Assembly (NCBI GenBank): GCA_020536535.1
Contig: JAHLWZ010000795.1
Span: 99,913 to 163,912, forward strand
Direction: 5' to 3'
Source: Pelomyxa schiedti
Taxonomy: Eukaryota; Evosea; Pelobiontida; Pelomyxidae
DNA: 64,000 bases
The notes beneath the pieces are model-generated. The model did no database searches. It was not told the DNA's origin and saw nothing but the letters and a program-made list of their open reading frames with translations. Made by a program: the position numbers and the translations under genes. Within the stretch, counting starts at the first letter, position 1, and the number at the start of each line of letters is the position of its first letter. Of the stretch, positions 1 to 9,822 are shown piece by piece.

Positions 1-200
1 CCAATGCCAACTGTACCCACAAGCAACCTTAGTCACTCAACGCATTGTCCCAACGCAGGAAAGATCAATGCAGCAAACTACGTAAAGGTAAATGTAAACG
101 TGGGAAAAAAAAAGTAGACATGCATTTATTTTAGAACTGCCTGTTTAACTGAGATAACAACCAGAGGGAGCGGAAGGTGTTGGTGGGCAACACTGAAGTG

Positions 201-771
201 TTAAATTATAAGATACGGATACTGGAGCTGCTCCAATACCACACCTATTAAGGAAGCATCCAAATTTCTTTTAGGAATTGTCATATTACATGGAACTCGT
301 GAAGCCTAGGAGGGCAGCGTCAGTATCTGTGACTGCTGATGCCGCACTCCACATTCGCTCCTATTGAAATGTTTGTATGAATACTTGCTATGGGTTCCCA
401 CCCGAAGCAGCGGCAGCGCGAGGCCAGATTGTGTTGAACATCTCTGAAGCATCAACTGTTTCACCCCATATGCATAATTCACCACCCAATGCCAATGATT
501 GTTGGTCGGATCAGTTATTCCCTAGTACATGGTTCAATACGCAGTACGATTAAAGGAGGAAAAAACTTCAAGTAAGTGATTAGATAAAACTGCTGCCATG
601 AAGTTTCCAGATGGTCCAAGTACCACAGGACAGAATACCTCGATAGCCAGCAGCAACAATTTCCTTGAGGAGGCTAAGTTCCCATTCGTCTGGAAATCGG
701 TACATATGGCAAGGTTTGAATGATCAAGCCACACGTGAATGATCGACTCCGGTAAGTAGCGTGGTTAATAA
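201..771 (-). pseudogene. GH20 beta-hexosaminidase-like 3' remnant
   Basis: Three conserved blocks of family 20 beta-N-acetylhexosaminidases are readable on the minus strand: an IIHVW block near 760, an AAGYRGILSCGTW block near 650-600, and GGELCIWGE...WPRAAAA near 480-410. The last block continues across a clean GT-AG intron (about 407-367) into the ERMWSAASAV block and a stop at 201-203. These blocks lie in different frames. Between the first and second, and again just before GGELCIWGE, no usable intron explains the shift, so single-base frame breaks are likely. The N-terminal two thirds, including a convincing HxGGDE catalytic motif, was not found before the next gene at 1402. Family members remove terminal GlcNAc/GalNAc in lysosomes or outside the cell. 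I read this as a decayed or badly sequenced gene; an intact gene with unusual tiny exons is less likely. Confidence 0.6.
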
Positions 772-1401
772 TTAATTGAATTGACTCTGATAGCAGGCAT
801 TTGGCGCAGGGGAACCTCTTCACCCTCACTCAGTGAGGGTGGTGCTGAGCACGAGGCATTAATAATACTCTCCCCCGCCTGTATTTTCTATCAGAAGGTT
901 ATCCCCAAATGACGCATGCACCACCACTCAAACTGCTCTGCTCCCAAATGCACCCAAATGGGATGACGTGGAGCAAAGGAACAACTTCGACAAGGTAGTC
1001 ACAGTTGTTGCTGTTGCCATCAATCCATAATGTTTGTTGAAGTGATTTCGTTGGCCGTGTAGTGGAATTATTATTGGTTGGGTCCACTCCCACTTGTTGG
1101 AAGACAACGGAAGATTTTTTCATAATGCCTCAAACAAGCTCTCATGCTGAAACAAGAGAACTTGATTTCCCCCTGTAAGCATCAAAGATAAGGTCCACCT
1201 ATCAAGAAAGTAAAAGAAGCCAAGAAGATTACTATGAGGTACGAATCGGCCTTTTCAAGAATGCAGATCATCGCGTCAACAAGTCTTGTTTGAAAGGTTC
1301 GGACATGATGGAGTGAAAAAGATGAATACTTCTTTGTTCTTCAGGAAATGTAATATTTGTGCCACTTCCTGGGTGAGGGAATGAGGGGAAAAAAAACGGA
1401 C
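772..1401. other. no firm gene; possible decayed upstream exon
   Basis: Mostly non-coding in appearance. An open frame at 899-1123 on the minus strand contains a stretch resembling the GH20 active-site neighbourhood (VHLGAEQF near 950), but it is in a different frame from its surroundings and lacks the D-E pair. I do not count it as a supported exon. A perfect inverted repeat lies at 821-841. Confidence 0.4.
821..841. repeat. perfect 10-bp inverted repeat, 1-nt centre
   Basis: CACCCTCACT is followed by one base and then its exact reverse complement. It could form a tight cruciform or hairpin, or be a dyad for a dimeric DNA-binding protein. It sits inside or beside the broken GH20 gene. Confidence 0.8.
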
Positions 1402-2079
1402 CTACAATGCGTAGATTTGTAGCAAGTGAAAACGCACCACTGGGTGAGCCTCACGCATGAATCTAAGCAAAACAGAACACTTGTGACTCAATGTTGCATT
1501 GCTTTTCGTATGCAGTTCAGATTCCAAACTGTTTGTTAACTCGGGGAAGCACGTGATGTGAGTAGAAAGTTCCACCCATTTGAGTGGCCCAGCGTGCCCC
1601 CCACACATGCAACAGGTGCAGCTCCCCTCGTTATCACCACGGCTCCCATCTTCCTTGTCGTTGCTTTCTGGTTCCACAGCCAACGCTTCGCGTAGGAGGC
1701 TCCGGGGGGAAGCTTACAGCCTGAGATTGGGATGAACTTGTGTGGTTCATCATTCAAGAACGCCGGAATCGTTGGAGGCTTTGAGGCGGCTGTGCCCACG
1801 CTCACTGACCGGTCAGCACGGCCTGCTGTTGCTGCCTTTTTTGCATCAAATTTTGTGCTCACAGGGGCGTTGTTTTTGCCACCACCATGACTCGGTTCAC
1901 GCGGCTCGTTTTGCTTTGGTATTGCTGTCGCAGATTCGGCAACAGGAACAGAAGACGCAGATGTTGTGGTTGTGCAGACGCACAGATCTTGCTTTGTTAG
2001 TGAAAGATGTCTCATGTGTATGCGACGGAGATCCGGACATTGTTGTTGCGGCTAGAATATTTTCCTTCTTTTTGCGCAC
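1402..2079 (-). CDS. hypothetical protein, low-complexity N-terminus
   Basis: A minus-strand open frame (about 2015-1536) starts with a Thr/Ser/Ala/Pro-rich stretch typical of a disordered N-terminus. An overlapping frame (1683-1402) with a Cys cluster (CTCCMCGGHAG) and a Leu/Arg-rich end may be the 3' exon. I could not find a splice pair that joins them in frame with certainty. No family is recognised. The opposite strand also has an open frame (1742-2212), but its composition looks like a shadow. The gene may be real; its exact structure is unresolved. Confidence 0.3.
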
Positions 2080-2320
2080 GATGAGTGAGCTCGTGTGGGT
2101 ACCACCACCAAGGATGTTGCCCTCATCAACTTCAACCCCAAAATTAATTTATAAAAACACGAGTAAAAGACACGGTGGGTGCGCGACCATACATGGAGAC
2201 AAGAAGTGTTAAAATGTTTTTGACTTTAAAATCAGGGTCTTTGACCCATGTGTAGCAAGATTCATGGTAGTAAATGGAATGTGGTATTTATTTCACTGGA
2301 ATACAATGCGCAATGGGGTG

Positions 2321-3592
2321 TCACCAGATGCGAGAGGAATAACCAGGTTCAAATGCACTGAAGGAGCAACCAGGGAGGAGGAACTCGACGGTGGCAACGG
2401 TCTTCATGTCCAACGACGCCGATGCCTCAATCACGTGTATTTTCTTCCTGTCATCACTCACTTTCAGGAAGAAGCCAAGGCCAATCATGAAGTGCTGCAT
2501 CTTGGGCACTTGGATGCTCGAAATTGCGTTGTGGAGGTTGTTACAATCCCAGATGAGAACTTTGGTCGTGTGCAAAACACAGAACAGAGACTCACTCAGT
2601 TGAGACACTCCTCTTGCTCTTCTGTCAAGAACTGAGGTCACAGTTTCTTCTTGGGAATCATTCGTATCTAATGCCAATGCGCGGAGGGGCATGCCTAAAT
2701 GAGCAGATGAAGCAATGAAAATGGCTTGGCCGTTGCTTTTTCTCATTGGCAGAAGATCCCTGATCTTTGAACCTTTGCAACTTCTACACATCAACTTGAT
2801 TGAGCTCATTGAGAGGATTTTTGTGGAGCAGGATGCATCGGCGTCAATGATCCAAAGTGTCAGGTCGTACTTATGTGATTTTTTGCTGCTGGTATCGCGG
2901 AGAACAATAAAAGCTTCGTTCTCAACAAACTTATTGAAGCAGACAAAGCAAGAAGCCATGCCAGGAGGAAATGGGAAAACATGGTCAGCAACAGCATCAT
3001 CTCGTTGTGTCGGCAGACTCCCCAAAACGATTCTGCTTTCCTTGGCGTGTTTCCCACCGCAGCAAGCCATGAACCACTTGCTGTTGGCACAAAACCACTT
3101 GTCTCGATCAGAGAGATACATCAAGTCGTCAGCCTTCTCGGTAAACACCAGGGTATCCACTCCCATAAGTTCGTCCCTCAAGAAAAGCTCGTGGTAATTC
3201 CACCCCAATCCACGCCCACCACCCAGCCTCCATTCATAGTTCAACGACTCCCTCACAGTCAACTCGTGCGTGATTCCCAGAAGTAACATCGAGATGCCGA
3301 TCTCAAACACACACGATCTCTTGAGCGGGTGCCCTGGTGGGCTCCTCGACACCCTGACGTCGACGGCGAGCCACCTCACGCACCCCATCACCCACTCGTC
3401 CCATAACAGCCTCACAACTGGCGCAGCGAGCGCAACCCCGGCCTTCCGCCCACGAGGGCGCGTCGCCAGCAGCAGCGCGGCAACTTGGTCGCGCGCGCGT
3501 ATACCGGCCAAGTTGGGTGCGCCCTGCCACGGCATCGCCTCTTTTGAGTTCCTTGATCTCTTTGGTGGTGGTCCACACACGACGTCGCTCAT
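2321..3592 (-). CDS. intronless protein of unknown family (paralog A)
   Basis: A single uninterrupted frame of 423 codons starts at an ATG at 3590-3592, with no intron in a window where nearly every gene is split. It contains a basic N-terminal segment (PPPKRSRNSKEA), a hydrophobic/Arg-Ala block ending LLWDEWVMG (about residues 40-70), Trp-rich motifs such as DKWFCANSKWFMA near the middle, and a beta-strand-like repetitive C-terminal half. The order of motifs resembles the plus-strand gene at 33141-34262: an ARxQ start, an EWV motif after about 35 residues, then a C-N-x-x-W block. The two may belong to one lineage-specific family. The repeated short beta-like units could form a propeller, but that is a guess. 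No signal peptide or clear transmembrane segment is seen. Confidence 0.75.
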   Translation of the reverse strand: MSDVVCGPPPKRSRNSKEAMPWQGAPNLAGIRARDQVAALLLATRPRGRKAGVALAAPVVRLLWDEWVMGCVRWLAVDVRVSRSPPGHPLKRSCVFEIGISMLLLGITHELTVRESLNYEWRLGGGRGLGWNYHELFLRDELMGVDTLVFTEKADDLMYLSDRDKWFCANSKWFMACCGGKHAKESRIVLGSLPTQRDDAVADHVFPFPPGMASCFVCFNKFVENEAFIVLRDTSSKKSHKYDLTLWIIDADASCSTKILSMSSIKLMCRSCKGSKIRDLLPMRKSNGQAIFIASSAHLGMPLRALALDTNDSQEETVTSVLDRRARGVSQLSESLFCVLHTTKVLIWDCNNLHNAISSIQVPKMQHFMIGLGFFLKVSDDRKKIHVIEASASLDMKTVATVEFLLPGCSFSAFEPGYSSRIW

Positions 3593-3769
3593 TGGGTGCG
3601 TTAGTCAACGTAATGTGGTGGTTTTTTTTATTTATGTACAAGAACAAAGGTAGGTGGGTTTCTTTTAAACAGGCCGCGGGTGACTAGGGTCACATCATCG
3701 ACGTTGATGTTTGTTCGAAAAAAAAGAAAAATCAACGGATCGGAAACGAAATTCGATCAAAAAAAACTG

Positions 3770-6637
3770 TCACGGTATTATGGCGGGATTAAGTCGCACC
3801 AATTGGGGAATGCTATCTGCAACAGAGAATGGAATATTACCGGTGGGAGTGTTCCAATGTTGCCTGTTCCTCGGCCCCATCCAACAATCTGTTTGTTTGT
3901 TGTTGGTTGGGTGGAGGCTCACACAACATACACACCAGTGAAATGAGCTTGCGTTTGTCATTGAAGGCTAAGGTTGGGAGTGAGTGAACAGGGTGAAGAA
4001 AATGTTTAGGGTGCTATAACAACGGCTTGTGTGAGAAAGATTATTTACCGTTGGAATCAAACAACAGCTCGGGAAATCCAGTGCCCCAAAAAATCCTGAA
4101 TCGTTGATCTGCAGATGGTGAGCTTTCGTCAATTTCTTAGAGTGCATGCGGTCTTTGAGCAGTGTGTGGGATTCTCCACATGTTATTCTCGTGAAGTCGG
4201 TTGATGAAAGAGTGGTGGAAACATGAGGGGTGTTAAATATAGTCCTTGGAGGTTTTCCGGTCAGCTGTGTTTGTGAGTTATCTCCCCAGATAAGAACATC
4301 CCCGGAATCTATGGAACTGTATGGTAGGTATGTTGGAGGTTTTAGGAAGTGGCAATACCTAAAATCGCGAACGAGTGGTTTGCACCGCATTCAATTGCAC
4401 TTGTTGGCCTGCCCCATATTATTGAAGAAACCACGGCATAGGGTTTTGTTTTATTGGAGCAATCGCCAACCCCAATCTGGCCAAGGTTATTTGCTCCCCA
4501 CGCGTACACATCACCAGATTCTATGACTTGTAAGAGGCAAATCATTAAGTTTGTAAAAGGATACCAATAACCACAACAGAATGATTGACGCCACAGCTCA
4601 TTGAAAGAATTGGAATTCCAAAAAGGCCTTCAACAACAGTTAGAAGGTTTCTGGTTTTCCAATCTCCAAGCCCAAGTTGCCCAGAGCTATTGTTCCCACA
4701 ACTCAGGAGTGTATTCGAACCTGTTTGTCATCAGGCACCGCAGTGGAAAAGAATATAAAAACTCAACACAAAGAAATCAGAGTGTGAGACCATCCGCATG
4801 CAACAAGAGAGATCCCAGTGTTGTTGTCAAAGCGGACTCTCTGAGGTCTACAGTGATTGCTGAAATCACCCAGGCCCAGTTGGCCAGAAGAATTCTCTCC
4901 CCAAGAAATCAACTGACCGGAATCTAACGATTGTGATGAAATCAAAAAAATCAGCACATTGGGGATACCAGATACTCCAACGGTGAAGTTACCCCCGCAA
5001 TAAATCCTTTTGCAGAAAAGGCCCGGAACAACTGTAGGCGTACACTGGGGAGTGAGGTAATCACCCAAACCAAGTTGTCCAAAGTTATTGGACCCCCAGC
5101 TCAGCACACTCCAATCCGCTGCCAAGTTTGAGTCAGCCAACAGTTAAAAAAAAGCCGAATTTAAATACATACATGCTACAGCCGCCGAGTGGAAGGCACC
5201 ACAACTTATGGACTTGATCTTCTTGCTGAATTCCACGTTCATGAGGATCGGACTTGACCGGGAAACATAATCACCCAGTCCAAGTTGCCCAAGTTCATTT
5301 TCTCCCCAGCATAAGATATCAGAGTCCTTTCCTGCTGATTTGTGTAAAAAAAAAATGTGGGGGAAAAAGTCATACACCAGAAGTGATGCTTGGCTGCAGG
5401 ACCACCAGATGTTAAGGAAGGTTTTAATGTTACATGCACCGGAGAACATTGGAGAGGTACCCATGGGCCGTGGTCGATTGAAAACCTCCCTGAGACAGCT
5501 ATCCATAGACTTCTTTCAGCAGATGTGCGCTTTGTCTTGTGGGACAATATGAGACAAACTGCAGGAATCGAGGCGTCAATGTGGGCTTTTAGTATGCGCT
5601 CGGGAAATGTTTTAACTTTCCACTGTATTTCTCCACAAGCCGTTTTGCAAGGCTGCCCCTGGGTGTCCATCACCTGCAAAGGGCTCTCAGTGCATCCTCT
5701 TTTCGACACCGTACAGTGAGTTGGTGCGCAGAGAGTGATTGTAGTGGGTTACCTCTATCGGGATTCTAAATTCTGGTGTAGATTTCAGCAAGGACTCTTC
5801 AAGCACCTCCATAGATTCATGGAAGCCAATCCTACACTTGGCCAAGTGTGGCCGCGGAATGATTTCCACGGTTCCGGCGGAAGGTATCAGTGTATTCCCA
5901 CGGGCCGGCGACGTTATTGACCTGGTAAACAGCCGGTATGTACTGTGCCGAGGCCTTTTTGGATCGCTACGCGGTATGGTATGCACATGCCAATCGGAAG
6001 CAGGGAAAACACCCCACCCCACAGGAGGCGTGGTAGTAGTAATAGTAGTAATAGTAGTAGTAGTTGTTGTTGTTGTGACAGTGTTCACACCAGGGTCGAA
6101 TGTAAACACAGCAGCACCGGCCTGCTCTCCTTCCTGTTGATGGTCGTGGTGACTGGTGTTCTGTATGAGTGAATCCAGAGCGATCTGCATTGCCCTGTTC
6201 CTGTCGTGTGCGGCCACACCAACAACCCACTCGAACCAATCCCCGTCGCCCCTGTCGCCACCGCCACCACCATTCATCCCATTACTAGCAGTACCATCAT
6301 CGCCATCACGACCACCCACAGCAACCTGGCGCTGCTGGTGCTGTTGATGGGGGTGATGTGTTGGCGGTGGCTGTGGTTGCGGCGGGTATGGCGATGCTGC
6401 CGTGGCGGTGGCAGGTGGTGGTGGTGGTTGGTGTTGGTGTTGTGGTGGGGGCGGGTCACCGGTCTCGTCGTCGTCGTCGTCGTCGTCGTTGGTGGTGCCT
6501 CGTGGGCGTGGCCTCTTGACGCCGGCGGTGGTTGAGCTGTTGTCGTTGGAGCTGGTGCTGGTGGCCCCCACTCCCTCCTGTTGTTTCGTGCTGGTGTATG
6601 TTGTGTTGGTATCAGGGTGGCTCTTGGTTGTTCCCAT
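3770..6637 (-). CDS. RCC1-repeat protein with disordered N-terminus
   Basis: The first exon (start ATG at 6635-6637) encodes a disordered region with Asp, Pro/Gln/His and Gly runs and a poly-Thr stretch. An unrecognised region of about 100 residues follows (5700-5430). A GT-AG intron then leads in frame into RCC1 repeats: CWGENELGQLGLGD (about 5300), WGSNNFGQLGLGD (5090), WGENSSGQLGLGD (4890), GNNSSGQLGLGD (4680), WGANNLGQIGVGD (4490) and the divergent WGDNSQTQL (4290), each with a following CG-x-x-H/F-type strand. Introns fall about once per repeat. A last degenerate blade seems to lie at 4110-3770, where the end is uncertain. RCC1 propellers act as Ran exchange factors or as protein/chromatin/lipid adaptors. 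With this N-terminus the protein is unlikely to be the Ran GEF itself. Confidence 0.78.
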
Positions 6638-7937
6638 GCCGAGAAGAATACGCTCGTTTGAACACTTTTTTTTTTTTGTTTCTTCTGTGTCGCAGGTGGC
6701 CTGGCCCAGGAAAACCCGCTCCAGCCTGGGCATCTGGCTTCCTTGGTCAGAGATCCAGATAGCCCCAGGGAACAGCGCAATTGTGTTTCGGAGAAGACGT
6801 CAGTGGTGGTGGAATGCTGCAGGGAGGGGGGAGGGGTCAGGCTGGGAGCGCCGGGGGGGTGTGCGAATCACCGCCCCGAAACTACCCACGACACAGGACG
6901 ACTCGCGTTTGTGTGTTGTGGTTCTTTGTCATTCTTGTGGGTTTGAGCTCAACAGCTGCATCATCCATTTGTCTGAAAAGCAACCCATTTTTATGCCTTT
7001 GTACTTGGGTGAGTCGAATTCTCAAGACCCGACAGTGTGGCCACGGAAAACCCACTCTTGACCTCACTTGAAACAAGTCAATACGAGGTCGAATTCCTTC
7101 TCTCCTACTGAAGATAGCTCCTATTTGGCGAACGCAATCGCTAACACTGTCATACAATGATAAAAACCCCAAGGTAATGAGGTTACACTCACTTGTTTTT
7201 CCAACTTTGGCACAGGGGTTCGTGCCCACTTCTCCCGAGACCTCATTGGCTCCTGCAAGCGGTTACAGTTTCGCACACAAAATTTTGCTTCTACTGGTAA
7301 ATGCACCCTACTGCCAAATAGACAGCCAAAGTAAAAAAAAAACAAAAAAAAGGCAACTCATCATAATATAGAGTGCAGAGAAACCAAGTGAAACAAAACA
7401 TTTCAACACTGGAACAGCCGCACACAACAGCAGCACAAACAGTGGAGCTCTCCTCAGTACCATGTATTTTCTTCACTACCAAATACTTTGTAATCAACTC
7501 ACAGAGTCTTCTCCACTCTCCCTCTAACATATGTACAGATTCACCTTTTTTGTAGAAACCATGCCCCACTGAGCACTGCCACATAGACAATGACACGTAT
7601 GATCGAAGTCTTTCGTTTAGATTGCGGTACCAAACCCTCACTCTTGTTTTACAACCCTCACTTTCTCTCTAAGGACTGCCTTGAACAACTCTATGTAACA
7701 CCATAGCGTGACGCACTTACTGGCTGTACAAGTCAGTCATGATCCCACCAATCAGACAAGTCCACTCCAAGAAGCTATCCACCAACATAACATTTCTTGC
7801 AGTTACAACTACAACTCACACCAGTGGTACAGGCAGAACTTTGGGAAAAAGGGTTTGAAGTACCCCACCCCAAACATCCTCTGGGCCTAATTCAGAAGAC
7901 TTAAACATTGTTTTGCATTCTTAATTGTTCCTTTCTT
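6638..7937. other. unresolved region between RCC1 and sirtuin genes
   Basis: About 1.3 kb with no recognisable protein. A minus-strand open frame at 7291-7641 (a Trp/Cys-containing stretch, then hydrophobic) and another at 6882-7229 are the best candidates for exons, but neither has a recognisable motif nor convincing splice partners. Part of 6638-6760 is probably the 5' untranslated region of the RCC1 gene. Confidence 0.4.
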
Positions 7938-9577
7938 TCATGAAGAGCTCTTGGCCTTAGCATCTACAAAGAACTGGTCAATGATGGGAGCATCCACACC
8001 ATCGTTTTGCATCTTCTGCCTCACCACAGGTTCAGGTAATCCCACCTTGAGCATTGTGGAGTACTTGCCAAGGTTCTTTGCGCCGGCCGTTGCAACAGCA
8101 TTTGCCTTGGCAGCAGCCGCGGCCGCTTCTTCCTCGGTCACATTCACGAATGGAATCTTCCCGCCGGGTACAATTCCGTGCCCTGTGGCTGCCATTTCGA
8201 GCCACCAGCTTCCAAACCAGAGTGAGAATGGCCGCCGTACTACATTGAATGTGGGGTTGATGGAGTGCGCAAAGTCGATGCGGTAGTGCCCCTGCTCATT
8301 CTTCTTGGCTATTTTGCCTATGTCACCACCGTACGGGCCCCCAGTGAGCTTGACGTGCTTTCCGATGTGGAGGTCCCAGACGATTTGTTTGGAGCGAGTG
8401 GAACAGGGTTCGCCTTGGGCATTGAATGGTACTCTTATCTGTTCCTCGCCTACAATGCAGTCTGCAGGAAGGTTCGGGGTGTAGAGCGGAGTGTCCATTG
8501 GGCTAACTTGTGAACCCAATCCCAACCTATCCACTAATGCTGTGAGTACATCATCAACTCGGCCGTAGATGCGTAGAGCTGCCCATTCGTCATAAGGAGT
8601 TTGTTGCAGGTTGATAATAACCAAGCCTTGGCACAGGACTGGGTGATGGTATCCCCTTTTGGCAATTGACTTTGGAACGCTATCAGCAGTGAACCCGGAC
8701 ATGGATGTGCCCAATGCTATACACATATCTGCTTTTTTCTTCCACTCGTTCATCCACGCACATAGGTCAGGGCGCAACTGCCCTTCATAGGGTACAATGG
8801 GATTTGCTGGATCATGCAGCGAACCATGTATTTCATTGAGTGCATACTGTGGATATCCAGCCTTCTGAGGCAGACTGTCATGGTTCTAGAAATAAGTAAG
8901 ACCGAAAGTTGAGGGAAAAAAGGTTATTTATTAATTATTTAATAAGAAGCAAACAATTTCAATACCAAAGGTTTTTCAAACACGGGGAAGGGAAAGAAAA
9001 GAAAAAAAAAAGTTCTAACCTGCTGAACCCAATGCTTTAGGATTCCAGCGCGGAACAAAGCGGCGAGGACCCTGTGTGCCTTCGTGGGCCTGGCCAGCTT
9101 CCAGTCCTTTACCTTGGGCCTCTCAGCGCCGCTCGCGTCGTGCGACATGGCGGACTCGGCGCGGGACTTTGTGGCGTAGTCGTCGATCCCCGCGGCGGTG
9201 CTGATGCCGGCGCCGGTGTACGCGACGAGGGCGGAGGACTTGCGCACCATGCGGACGAGCGCGTCGACCTTGGCGGCCATGACCTCGGGCTGGTCGGTGT
9301 ACTCGTGGGCCTTGATGCCCGTGAAGGTGTGCCGCGCGTTCACGTCGTAGTGCATGACGACGCGGGGGGGCGCCCAGCCCGGGTCCCCGCGGTTGCCGTG
9401 CATCCTCTCCCACGTCTCGCCCGTCATCACCTCGCCCTCCTCCGCGGCGGCGCTGCTGCCGCTGGCGGTGGTGGTGCTGGTGGCGGCCGACGCGGCTACG
9501 GAGGCGGCCAGGGCCTCTGCCTCGGGGGTTCCTGGGGGCGGGGGCGGTGCGGGTGCTGTGCCGGTTGTCGTTGACAT
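7938..9577 (-). CDS. sirtuin-like NAD-dependent enzyme with KOW-like and CCDC53-like C-terminus
   Basis: There are two exons, 9577-9020 and 8885-7938, joined after HWVQQ so that the sirtuin Q-N-x-D motif reads QQNHDSLPQKAG. The Rossmann motif is GAGISTAAGIDDYA; the usual DFRG is altered to DYAT. The catalytic His is in NEIHGSL, and ALGTSMSG matches the late NAD-binding GTS block. The two Cys-x-x-Cys pairs of the sirtuin zinc ribbon are absent: only about 11 residues separate the catalytic HG from the following VPYEGQLRPD. Past the catalytic core come a KOW-like segment (KLTGGPYGGDIGKI) and an Ala-rich linker. The end, MLKVGLPEPVVRQKM, resembles the motif of WASH-complex subunit CCDC53. The N-terminus is Pro/Ala/Thr/Ser-rich and GC-rich. 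Sirtuins deacylate lysines or transfer ADP-ribose; the lost ribbon makes the activity uncertain. It is head-to-head with the GPCR gene (245 bases apart). Confidence 0.85.
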
Positions 9578-9822
9578 TTTGCTGTAGGTTATTTTTTTTT
9601 TTTCTTGAAACAAACCGAATAACATCGATGTTGTCTTCGTTCGCTAGAGGAAAAGGTGCGGAAAGGCAAAAATGGAAGTTAACGGACCAAGGGGCGCTCG
9701 ACTTACAGTCAATCTGATTCCGTAGCTTCACACAGTGTGACGACACTTGTGGGGGAAATTGTCAAGAAGAACAAGACTCCCCGCTGTCCCAACTTGGGTG
9801 TTCCCTTCGTGCGAAAGTAGCG

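Noticed and set aside
899-1123. VHLGAEQF stretch resembling the GH20 active site with catalytic Glu changed to Gln
   Set aside because: It sits in a different frame from the surrounding open frame, has a stop shortly after, and lacks further GH20 similarity on either side. Too weak to claim a mutated active site.
6402-7061. Long plus-strand open frame across the RCC1 gene start
   Set aside because: Val/Gly/Ser homopolymer-rich translation is the mirror of the trinucleotide repeats of the minus-strand exon; no motif or splice context of its own.
7085-7110. T-arm-like sequence (GGTCGAATTCC) suggesting a tRNA
   Set aside because: No matching acceptor stem, D-arm or anticodon arm could be folded around it on either strand.
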